The notes beneath the pieces were generated by a model, which had not been told where the DNA came from, did not search any database, and saw nothing but the letters and a program-made list of their open reading frames with translations. Both the position numbers and the translations under genes were made by a program. 5,387 bases of DNA from Chloroflexota bacterium (GTDB lineage Bacteria; Chloroflexota; Anaerolineae; Aggregatilineales; Phototrophicaceae), in NCBI GenBank assembly GCA_010092805.1, contig JAADYY010000174.1, forward strand, positions 1 to 5,387, written 5' to 3'. Positions 1 to 5,387 of the stretch are shown here, piece by piece (the stretch's first letter is position 1; each line of letters opens with the position of its first letter).

Positions 1-72
1 AGGGAGAACATTGGTTAAAATGCGGTATGTCCCTGTGGTCACCAACGCTGCCTACTGTGAAGGCCGTTATTC

Positions 73-1299
73 ATGCGCATCCGACGCGACTACACCCGTC
101 AGAAATTCCGCAGTCGACGCCAACGACCGGGCTGCTTCTCGCAGGTTCTGTTGATCGGCGCGCTGGTCGGGGTTGCCATCGTATTCTGGCAGTGGCTCGG
201 CATCGGCCAACCGTTTGACGTGATGCCCCCTGATGATCGGCTGGCGTCGGCGACGGTGGCTTTCGCGCGCGGTGATCTGGACAGTGCTATCGTCCAGTCG
301 CGCCAGCGGTTAAATGCCCAGCCGGATGATGTCGGCGCGCTGAAGCTCCTCACCCGCGCGTTGATCTACCGCAGCTACAGCGACTACGACACCGCCCGCG
401 ACCGCGATACCGCGCTGGCATTCACGACGGCGGCATATGCGCGCCGCCCCAATCATCCAGAGGTTGCGGCGCTGCATGCCTTCGCGCTGCAAGCGGTGAG
501 CCGGCCCGGCGCAGCGGCGGATGTGGCCCGAACGGTTCTTGAAGCGCAGCCGGATCACGCGCTGGCGCGCACGTCATTGGCGCTGGCGTATGGCGTGGCC
601 CGCAGCTACGAAGTGGCGCTGCGTGAGAGCCTGCGGGCGCTGGAGGCGTTGGGAACGCCCACCACCGCAGACGATGCCCTCGATGTGCTGCGTGCCCTGG
701 CGATCAGTTACAGCGATACGGGCGATTACAATGCGGCGGTACAAACGGTGGAGCGCGCGCTGACGCTGAATGATCGGCTGGCCGCGCTGTATTTCGAGCG
801 GGCGCTGTACGCCATGCAGCTTGGCGATGTCGATGCAGCGACGGTGGCGTATTATGAGATCCTGGCGCAGCAGCCAGAGAATGTCAAAGTGCGGCTGCGG
901 CTATGCGAGTTGTCGAGTTTGCTGCGTGAACGCGAGACCGCCCTGCGCTACTGCGATGAGGTCACCACACGCGCGCCAGCGTGGTTCGAGGGGTGGTATC
1001 ATCTGGGGCGCGAATACTTCTTGCAGGGCGTTTTTTTGGAAGCGCAGACCGCTTTTCAGCGCTGCACCGCGCTTCAGCATACCCAGCAGATCGCCATCAG
1101 CGAACGACGGATCGAGTGCTGGCTGTTGCAGGGGCAAGCCGCAGAGATTCGGGGCGATTGTTCGCGCCTCGTGGCGATCTACAACGAGTTCCGCGTGATG
1201 GCCGCGACGGGTGCCATCGACCAAACATGGGAATACCCGCCGGAGGGGCCGCCGAACTGCGCCTCTGGCGCTGATCCTCAAGGTGGCGCGGGGGGCTGA
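73..1299 (+). CDS. Membrane-anchored tetratricopeptide repeat (TPR) protein
   Basis: 408-residue protein. Residues 1-24 are strongly basic (many Arg/Lys) and are followed by one hydrophobic helix at about 25-44. There is no lipobox or clear cleavage site, so it reads as an uncleaved signal anchor with the rest outside the cytoplasm. From about residue 57 to 365 it is a run of helical hairpins of TPR type. The clearest are about 203-232 (ALAISYSDTGDYNAAVQTVE), 237-268 (GDVDAATVAYYEILAQQPEN) and 305-338 (YHLGREYFLQGVFLEAQTAF), with weaker units before and after. The C-terminal 25 residues are Pro/Gly-rich and probably disordered. The ATG was chosen because GAAGG at 59-63 lies 9 nt upstream and the basic-then-hydrophobic N-terminus follows it. 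TPR domains are protein-interaction scaffolds; no catalytic motif is visible and the partner is unknown. It is co-oriented with the toast-rack genes, but a 192-nt gap makes a shared transcript uncertain. Confidence 0.87.
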   Translation: MRIRRDYTRQKFRSRRQRPGCFSQVLLIGALVGVAIVFWQWLGIGQPFDVMPPDDRLASATVAFARGDLDSAIVQSRQRLNAQPDDVGALKLLTRALIYRSYSDYDTARDRDTALAFTTAAYARRPNHPEVAALHAFALQAVSRPGAAADVARTVLEAQPDHALARTSLALAYGVARSYEVALRESLRALEALGTPTTADDALDVLRALAISYSDTGDYNAAVQTVERALTLNDRLAALYFERALYAMQLGDVDAATVAYYEILAQQPENVKVRLRLCELSSLLRERETALRYCDEVTTRAPAWFEGWYHLGREYFLQGVFLEAQTAFQRCTALQHTQQIAISERRIECWLLQGQAAEIRGDCSRLVAIYNEFRVMAATGAIDQTWEYPPEGPPNCASGADPQGGAGG

Positions 1300-1454
1300 G
1301 TCGTAATTTGTACGGTGCGATTGTGCAACTAAACGGCAATGTCATGCGTAAGATTCTTTGAGTGAGGTCGAGCGCATCATCTGTGCACCGCGCTTCGCCT
1401 TTCGCTACTGCCTTGCATTCGCCGCATGTAAACGGCGCGCACTTACTCTACCTA

Positions 1455-1478
1455 CATCCATCAGAACATCCATCAGAA
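1455..1478 (+). repeat. Exact 12-nt tandem duplication leading into a Shine-Dalgarno site
   Basis: CATCCATCAGAA occurs twice back to back (1455-1466 and 1467-1478). The second copy runs straight into GGAGG, making AAGGAGG at 1477-1483, an almost perfect Shine-Dalgarno sequence 8 nt before the ATG at 1492. The first copy ends in AGAACA and lacks the GGAGG. The rest of the 1300-1491 gap shows no gene. It has only a weak 5-bp inverted repeat (CGCCG 1420-1424 / CGGCG 1433-1437) and no convincing -35/-10 pair. Confidence 0.85.
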
Positions 1479-1491
1479 GGAGGCTTTATCC

Positions 1492-2526
1492 ATGACGACC
1501 GAAACACGCAAACGCCCCGAACAGCGCGACCCATCATTTTGGGCGTTTGTCCTCATTGGCGCAGGGCTGATCTGGCTGCTGGCGGAGGCCAACATCCTGA
1601 CTGGGGCGAATCTGGCAGTGCTGTTCCGGCTGTGGCCGCTCATCTTGATCGCGTTTGGGCTGGAATTGTTGTTCGGGCGTGATTCGACACGTGTCACCGT
1701 CTTGATTGGGCTGGGGACCGTTGGCGTGATGGTCGTGCTGATGATCATCGGCCCGGCGCTTGGTCTGGCAGGCAGTGTCGAAATCCGCGAGATGCAGTTC
1801 AGCGAGCCGGTGGGCGAGGCCACATCTGCAAACATCGAAATCGATCTGTCGGTGGGCACCGCGACGATTGCGGCGCTCGAAGACTCGCCCGACCTGATCA
1901 ACGCCGACATCCGCTATGCGGGTGATGCGCTTGTCTTCACCGTTGATGAGCGTGACAACCGCAAGGTTGTCCAGTTGGGCACCGAGGGTAGTGTCAATCT
2001 CGGCTTTGAATTTTTCGGGATGTCGTTCAGCGCGGGCGATGAAGACCTGCTGTGGGATATTGGCCTCACGCCGCGTATCCCGTTGGCCGTGGCCATCGCT
2101 GGCGGTGTCGGCAACACCACCGTTGACCTGAGCGGGTTGCGACTGACCCAGGTCGATATCGCAACGGGCGTAGGTGAAATCGATTTGCGCCTGCCAGCGG
2201 CTGACGACCGTTACGCGGTGGAAATTGATGGCGGGGTGGGGCGCACGCACATTGCGGTCGCAGATGACGCCGCCATTGACCTGCGTATCAACGGTGGCGT
2301 TGGCGAGACAGTGCTCGATTTGCCAGATGCGGCCCCGATTCGGCTTGATGTGGACAGCGGCATCAGTTCGGTTGAGGTTGCCAACTGGCTCGAACGTGTC
2401 AGCGGTGAGGGCGGCAGTTTCAACTCCGATGGTGTGTGGGAAACGGCCAGCTATGCCAGCGCCAGCGCCGCTGAACGCATCGACATTCAATTTGACGGGG
2501 GCGTTGGCAGCCTGACTGTGCGCTGA
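1492..2526 (+). CDS. LiaF-like membrane protein with toast-rack (DUF2154-type) domain
   Basis: 344-residue protein. Three hydrophobic segments lie at about 16-35, 41-61 and 69-94. The first two, with the WPLILIAFGLELL pattern, resemble the LiaI/LiaF-like (DUF5668) transmembrane region. From about residue 103 a toast-rack N-terminal-like segment begins (VGEATSANIEIDLSVGTATI). It is followed by turns of the form GxG at 205, 226, 248, 269 and 290, spaced 21-22 residues, and a last GVG at 337. Families of this type are linked to cell-wall-stress sensing (LiaF) and are thought to form stacked beta structures; that role here is inference, since no LiaRS-like kinase or regulator is in the window. 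Basic residues at the N-terminus and in the 62-68 loop suggest N-in and the beta domain outside, though this depends on the third segment being a single crossing. The start is fixed by AAGGAGG 8 nt upstream. The next gene encodes a paralogue of residues 103-344. Confidence 0.9.
   Translation: MTTETRKRPEQRDPSFWAFVLIGAGLIWLLAEANILTGANLAVLFRLWPLILIAFGLELLFGRDSTRVTVLIGLGTVGVMVVLMIIGPALGLAGSVEIREMQFSEPVGEATSANIEIDLSVGTATIAALEDSPDLINADIRYAGDALVFTVDERDNRKVVQLGTEGSVNLGFEFFGMSFSAGDEDLLWDIGLTPRIPLAVAIAGGVGNTTVDLSGLRLTQVDIATGVGEIDLRLPAADDRYAVEIDGGVGRTHIAVADDAAIDLRINGGVGETVLDLPDAAPIRLDVDSGISSVEVANWLERVSGEGGSFNSDGVWETASYASASAAERIDIQFDGGVGSLTVR
2092..2385 (+). repeat. Coding repeat: five glycine-turn beta units (about 63-66 nt each)
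   Basis: Residues 201-298 of the membrane toast-rack protein are degenerate repeats. Each has a small-Gly-x-Gly turn, a short beta strand of alternating hydrophobic residues, a polar loop and a second strand. Turns are GVG at 205, 226, 248 and 269, and GIS at 290. The fifth is degenerate because its second glycine is Ser. Similarity is at protein level; the DNA has diverged. Confidence 0.75.
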
Positions 2527-2601
2527 CCGCTCGTGAGATAGCACCCCTTCGATCTGAAATTTCGTGAACGCACTTTATCATCAGCACGAGGAGCAAACAT
2601 C

Positions 2602-3546
2602 ATGACGCAGAACCCGAACAATCCACAGAACCAGAATCAGGACGACGACAAGAACAAGCGCTATGAGAGCGAATGGTCGTTCTCATTTGAGAAACTCGGT
2701 CAGAACATCTCAGAATTCTTCAACTCGCTGGGGCAAGGCAGCTCTGAGTCGGTGAAAACCGGGCAGTTCAGCGAGCTGGTGGCCGGGGCGACTTCAGCGC
2801 GCGTCCGCATCGAACCGAGCATCGGCAAGACGACGATCACGGCGCTGGAGGCGTCGGAGAATCTGATTGAAGCTGACGTGACGTATATCGGTGAGATCAA
2901 GTTTGTGACTGGTGGTGAAGCCGGTGGCGAAAAATCGGTGGCGCTGGGCCAGGCGGCGGGAGTCGCCGATTGGGTACGCGGGGCCGTCGGCTGGATCGGC
3001 AGCAATCAGCAGCTCAAGTGGGATGTGGCACTCTCGCCCCAGATTCCGATGCTGCTCGACATCCACAGTGGCGCAGGGCAGAATCAATTCGACCTCAGTA
3101 AGCTGCAACTCACCTCACTGAGTGTCGTCGGTGGTGCAGGCGAGACCAACCTGACGATGCCCGGCAATCGTCAGTACGCAGTGCAGATCAATACCGGGGT
3201 TGGACGGGCCAGTGTGAACATTCAGGAAAACGCGACGGTGGACCTGACGATGCGCATCGGCACCGGTGAGGTCAACATGGCGATTGGCAATAATGCCAGC
3301 ATCAACGCACGCTTGACCGGCGGCATTGGCGTCACCAATGTGATCATCCCGTCGGATGCAGCGGTGCGTGTTGAGGCGAACGCGGGGATTGGCTCGATCA
3401 ACGTGAACAGCCGCATCCCGCGCTTGCAGACGACGGGCGAAAGCTGGAGTCGCGGCGGCGTGTGGCAGACCGCCGATTACGAAACCGCCGAGCGCAAGAT
3501 TTTCCTGCATCTGGAAGGCGGGGTTGGCGAGTTCAACGTCCGCTAG
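2602..3546 (+). CDS. Soluble toast-rack domain protein, paralogue of the upstream gene
   Basis: 314-residue protein with no signal peptide and no membrane segment, so probably cytoplasmic. Residues 2-20 are Asn/Gln/Asp-rich and likely disordered. Residues 24-45 (around FSFEKLGQNISEFFNSLG) could form an amphipathic helix. From residue 56 to the end it aligns clearly with the upstream membrane protein: FSELVAGATSARVRI matches FSEPVGEATSANIEI, LKWDVALSPQIPM matches LLWDIGLTPRIPL, and the ends GGVWQTADY and GGVGEFNVR match DGVWETASY and GGVGSLTVR. GxG turns at 157, 178, 199, 220, 241 and 262 are exactly 21 residues apart, one repeat more than in the upstream copy. GAGGAG at 2588-2593, 8 nt before the ATG, supports the start. 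The 75-nt gap from the previous gene has no visible terminator, so the two are probably co-transcribed. Function unknown; a partner or regulator of the membrane copy is an inference. Confidence 0.88.
   Translation: MTQNPNNPQNQNQDDDKNKRYESEWSFSFEKLGQNISEFFNSLGQGSSESVKTGQFSELVAGATSARVRIEPSIGKTTITALEASENLIEADVTYIGEIKFVTGGEAGGEKSVALGQAAGVADWVRGAVGWIGSNQQLKWDVALSPQIPMLLDIHSGAGQNQFDLSKLQLTSLSVVGGAGETNLTMPGNRQYAVQINTGVGRASVNIQENATVDLTMRIGTGEVNMAIGNNASINARLTGGIGVTNVIIPSDAAVRVEANAGIGSINVNSRIPRLQTTGESWSRGGVWQTADYETAERKIFLHLEGGVGEFNVR
3064..3411 (+). repeat. Coding repeat: six glycine-turn beta units of exactly 63 nt period
   Basis: Residues 155-270 of the soluble toast-rack protein. GxG turns (GAG, GAG, GVG, GTG, GIG, GIG) start at residues 157, 178, 199, 220, 241 and 262 with no change in spacing. 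Each is followed by a strand of alternating hydrophobic residues, as expected for a stacked beta fold with one turn per repeat. A seventh GVG at 307 comes after a longer insertion carrying the GVWQTADY segment. Confidence 0.8.
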
Positions 3547-3570
3547 CCTGATCGGTTGCTGCTGAATCAG

Positions 3571-3599
3571 CAAGGGCGAGTTGTTGTGACTCGCCCTTG
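3571..3599. terminator. Stem-loop between convergent genes, probable terminator
   Basis: CAAGGGCGAGT (3571-3581) pairs perfectly with ACTCGCCCTTG (3589-3599): 11 bp around a 7-nt loop. It lies 25 nt after the stop of the soluble toast-rack gene and 35 nt past the stop of the leftward small membrane gene, so it could serve both. No T-run follows on either strand, so it is not a textbook intrinsic terminator. A second, weaker hairpin, TTGCTG (3556-3561) with CAGCAA (3568-3573), overlaps its left arm by 3 nt and could compete with it. Confidence 0.65.
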
Positions 3600-3633
3600 T
3601 ATGATCCTGCATCCAAATTTTCTGTTGCTGGTG

Positions 3634-3951
3634 TTAATTCGCCGGGTTCGAGGAAGCGGTGTCGGGGTCTGAGGTGGTGCTGGCTGCGACGGGCGGCGTG
3701 GTTTCTGCCGCGTTTGCGGCGCTGTCCTCCGCGTCTTCGTCGCTGTCTTCCCAGCTAATGATCCAGATGCACGCACCAGCGACCAAAATCGTCGCGACGA
3801 TCAGGGCGAGCCACTGGCTGGCTTCCAACCCCACCGAACTCGCCTCGATCACGAGCAGCACAATCATCCCTGCCGACAGGACAATCCACGCGGCCAAACG
3901 TGGGTGGCGCAGCGCCCAGCGTAGGGGCGGAAAATTGGCGATACCGGACAT
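3634..3951 (-). CDS. Small two-helix membrane protein with acidic tail, function unknown
   Basis: 105-residue protein not recognised as a named family. The basic N-terminus (Arg11, Arg15, Arg18) is followed by two hydrophobic helices at about 19-37 and 46-66, joined by a short loop. A 39-residue tail starts with an acidic cluster (EDSDEDAEDS) and continues Ala/Thr/Ser/Pro-rich, likely disordered. The positive-inside rule puts both ends in the cytoplasm. CGGAG (plus-strand 3960-3964) lies about 8 nt before the ATG. The gene starts 40 nt after the coaE stop on the same strand, so it probably shares that transcript. The opposite strand is also open over most of this stretch, but the leftward frame was preferred because it has a ribosome site and a coherent membrane-protein pattern. 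Confidence 0.7.
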   Translation of the reverse strand: MSGIANFPPLRWALRHPRLAAWIVLSAGMIVLLVIEASSVGLEASQWLALIVATILVAGACIWIISWEDSDEDAEDSAANAAETTPPVAASTTSDPDTASSNPAN

Positions 3952-3991
3952 CCAAAGTGCTCCGTGAAACTGACTCAGTTATGTTTGGCGA

Positions 3992-5269
3992 TCAAATGGG
4001 CTTCATCACCCGGTCTTCGCGGAGCTGCTTCATCAGCCCCACCAGTTCCGAGGACATCCGTTCGTGCGCGGCTTCGCGCCAAGCCGGGAATTTGATCGTT
4101 TCCAGCTTGAGGTAGTCATACCCCGCTTTCAGGAAGGCGTCAATGACTGGCTGTGGGGTCTCTTTGGGCAAGAAGATGAAGCTGACTTCGCTCTGCAAGT
4201 CGCGCGAGGCGTCTTCGGTGGCTTCGACGAGTGTGCGCACGAGCGACATTTGCGGTACGTCAGGTGTCAGATAGACCTCGTCGACGCGCGTGATCAGGTT
4301 TTCGACCTGCCAACCGATCAAGCCGACCATGCGCTCATCTTTGTCCTGGGCCAGCAAGTAGCTTTTCTCGCCGAACGCCATCATGATGTCCATCCGTTCG
4401 ACGGTTTTCTCGCTGACCATCGTGATGAACTGAGCGATGGCCTCGGCGTTACTGGGCATCCCGCGCCGCACATCCAGGTCAAGATCCTGGCTTTCAGCGG
4501 TGGTCTGGGCGGGCGGCGCAACCGGCACCGGAGGTTGTTGATCAGTGGGTGGCGCGGTTGATGGCTGCGGCGGTGCTGGTGGCGGCGTGGTCTGCTGTGG
4601 CGGCCTGGGCTGGATGGGTTTGACCGTTGGGGGGCGTTCCGGCGCGGGGGCGCGCTGTACCCCGATCTCGCGCAGGACATTGTTCCACCCGGTTTGCACT
4701 GCGCGGAATGTTTCCTCGACGTTGCCGTCGTTCTTGATCACATAGTTGGCTCGCGCCACCTTGTCCGATTGGGCATTCTGCGCGGCGACGCGCTGTTGGG
4801 CATCCTGCGGCGACATACCACGTTTTTCGACCAGGCGGCGCAACTGCGTCTGCGGCGTGGCATCGACGACCCACACCGTATCGACGGCGCTGGCAAGGTT
4901 GCCTTCCAACAGCTTGATCGCTTCGATGACGATCACGGGTTGTTTGGCGCGCTTGATGAGCACATTGACGACCTGGTTGACAATGGGGTGAACGATGGCT
5001 TCGAGTTTTGCAAGGGCAGTTGGGTTGCTGAACACAATCTGGCCCAACATGGCGCGGTTGATGCGGTTTTCGCTGTCGAGAATGAAATTCCCGAACGTGG
5101 CCACCACCGGTTTGTAGGCGGGCGCACCAGGTTCCATCGCTTGGTGCGACAAACCATCTGCGTCGATGGTGTAGGCTCCTAACTGTTGTAACATCCGTCG
5201 CACCACACTCTTGCCCACCGCGATATTACCGGTGAGGCCGATGACGTATTTGCCTTCCCAACGACTCAC
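3992..5269 (-). CDS. coaE: Dephospho-CoA kinase with proline-rich linker and GNAT-like C-terminal domain
   Basis: 425 residues, about twice the usual CoaE length of about 200. CoaE catalyses the last step of coenzyme A synthesis, ATP-dependent phosphorylation of the 3'-hydroxyl of dephospho-CoA, in the cytoplasm. The kinase domain (about 7-203) has the P-loop GLTGNIAVGKS at 11-21, IDAD at 35-38 with the likely catalytic Asp36, HP at 94-95, the EAIKLLEG substrate-region motif at 116-123, a lid-like region around RRLVEKRGMS at 144-153, and ANYVIKNDG at 174-182 (commonly ADxVIxNxG; Asn175 replaces the usual Asp). Residues 207-255 are a Pro/Gln/Thr-rich linker. Residues 262-400 follow a GNAT-fold order: DLDVRRGMPSNAEAIAQFI, strands near YLLAQ, MVGLIGW and RVDEVYLTP, a helix, VSFIFLP, then AFLKAGYDYL. 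The kinase call is firm; the GNAT assignment is from pattern only. The start is GTG, fixed by GGAGG 7 nt upstream and by the P-loop beginning 10 residues later. Confidence 0.93.
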   Translation of the reverse strand: MSRWEGKYVIGLTGNIAVGKSVVRRMLQQLGAYTIDADGLSHQAMEPGAPAYKPVVATFGNFILDSENRINRAMLGQIVFSNPTALAKLEAIVHPIVNQVVNVLIKRAKQPVIVIEAIKLLEGNLASAVDTVWVVDATPQTQLRRLVEKRGMSPQDAQQRVAAQNAQSDKVARANYVIKNDGNVEETFRAVQTGWNNVLREIGVQRAPAPERPPTVKPIQPRPPQQTTPPPAPPQPSTAPPTDQQPPVPVAPPAQTTAESQDLDLDVRRGMPSNAEAIAQFITMVSEKTVERMDIMMAFGEKSYLLAQDKDERMVGLIGWQVENLITRVDEVYLTPDVPQMSLVRTLVEATEDASRDLQSEVSFIFLPKETPQPVIDAFLKAGYDYLKLETIKFPAWREAAHERMSSELVGLMKQLREDRVMKPI

Positions 5270-5276
5270 GGCCTGC

Positions 5277-5281
5277 CCTCC
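5277..5281 (-). promoter_or_regulatory. Ribosome binding site selecting the GTG start of coaE
   Basis: On the minus strand GGAGG lies 7 nt before the GTG at 5269-5267. An ATG slightly upstream (minus strand, from 5285) is out of frame with coaE, so GTG is the supported start. Confidence 0.75.
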
Positions 5282-5310
5282 ACATGAATTTGCATCGTTC
5301 GACCTGGGTT

Positions 5311-5385
5311 CTAATTATTGTAACTTGGATATTGTGAATTCGACAAACCGGAAGCGTAAACATCCAGGGCAATCGCATCAAAATC
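5311..5385 (-). CDS. Possible C-terminal end of an upstream gene, cut by the window edge
   Basis: On the minus strand one frame is open from the window edge to a TAG at 5313-5311 and reads DFDAIALDVYASGLSNSQYP plus four residues. The first half looks like coding sequence (GC-ending codons, alternating hydrophobics). The second half is AT-rich and overlaps the proposed coaE promoter. It is too short to identify, and another minus-strand frame is also open here, so this is tentative. If real, the upstream gene ends 41 nt before coaE and the two may share a transcript. Confidence 0.28.
   Translation of the reverse strand, partial: DFDAIALDVYASGLSNSQYPSYNN
5317..5346 (-). promoter_or_regulatory. 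Putative sigma-70-type promoter for coaE
   Basis: Read on the minus strand: TTGTCG (5346-5341, 4 of 6 to the -35 consensus), an 18-nt spacer, then TACAAT (5322-5317, 5 of 6 to the -10 consensus). Transcription would begin near 5310, giving a leader of about 40 nt. The stretch is clearly more AT-rich than its surroundings. A direct repeat ATTGTRA (plus strand 5317-5323 and 5331-5337) overlaps it; its meaning is unknown. Confidence 0.5.
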
Positions 5386-5387
5386 AC

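Noticed and set aside
16..21. TAAAAT as a -10 box for the TPR gene
   Set aside because: The hexamer fits 5 of 6, but the matching -35 would fall outside the window, so it cannot be judged.
1031..1037. Run of seven T within the TPR gene as a phase-variation site
   Set aside because: It encodes in-frame Val-Phe-Leu in an intact repeat unit; seven bases is short and there is no sign of a frameshift.
1420..1437. CGCCG/CGGCG inverted repeat as a terminator for the TPR gene
   Set aside because: Only 5 bp, more than 100 nt past the stop and with no T-run.
1534..2544. Long open frame (336 codons) on the minus strand across the membrane toast-rack gene
   Set aside because: It is a mirror of a well-supported gene in GC-rich DNA, has a composition unlike a natural protein, and has no recognisable motif.
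2530..2590. CTCGTG (2530-2535) pairing with CACGAG (2585-2590), which overlaps the ribosome site of the soluble toast-rack gene
   Set aside because: Only 6 bp across a 49-nt loop; easily expected by chance and not extendable on either side.
4064..4561. Open frame of 165 codons on the plus strand inside coaE
   Set aside because: It lies antisense to the tail and linker of CoaE, whose own frame shows coherent domains; no ribosome site or family motif was seen for it.
5284..5337. Short hydrophobic 17-codon plus-strand frame starting at an ATG at 5284
   Set aside because: Too short, no convincing ribosome site, and it overlaps the coaE leader and promoter region.

Overview
The window is GC-rich bacterial DNA holding five complete genes and possibly the tail of a sixth. 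The likeliest source is a Chloroflexota (Anaerolineae-like) bacterium. This is an inference from three things: the style of the dephospho-CoA kinase (an EAIKLLEG motif and a long C-terminal extension), the paired LiaF/toast-rack proteins, and the general codon and protein composition. No rRNA, tRNA, CRISPR array, transposase or phage gene was seen, so this looks like ordinary chromosome rather than a mobile region.

Layout: three genes run rightward. A membrane-anchored TPR protein (73-1299) is followed, after a 192-nt gap, by a three-helix membrane protein with a toast-rack (LiaF/DUF2154-like) domain (1492-2526). After another 75 nt comes a soluble paralogue of that domain (2602-3546). Two genes run leftward: a GTG-started dephospho-CoA kinase, coaE, with a proline-rich linker and a GNAT-like C-terminal domain (5269-3992), and 40 nt downstream a small two-helix membrane protein with an acidic tail (3951-3634). 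The two blocks converge on an 11-bp stem-loop at 3571-3599, which probably ends transcription from one or both sides. A plausible coaE promoter lies at 5317-5346.

The toast-rack pair probably has a role at the cell envelope, by analogy with LiaF-type proteins, but nothing here shows a partner kinase or regulator. The most notable points are (i) the 21-residue glycine-turn periodicity in both toast-rack proteins, with one extra repeat in the soluble copy, and (ii) the fusion of a CoA biosynthetic kinase to a GNAT-like domain that appears to lack the usual acetyl-CoA pyrophosphate-binding loop. No wholly new multi-gene system can be demonstrated from this window.
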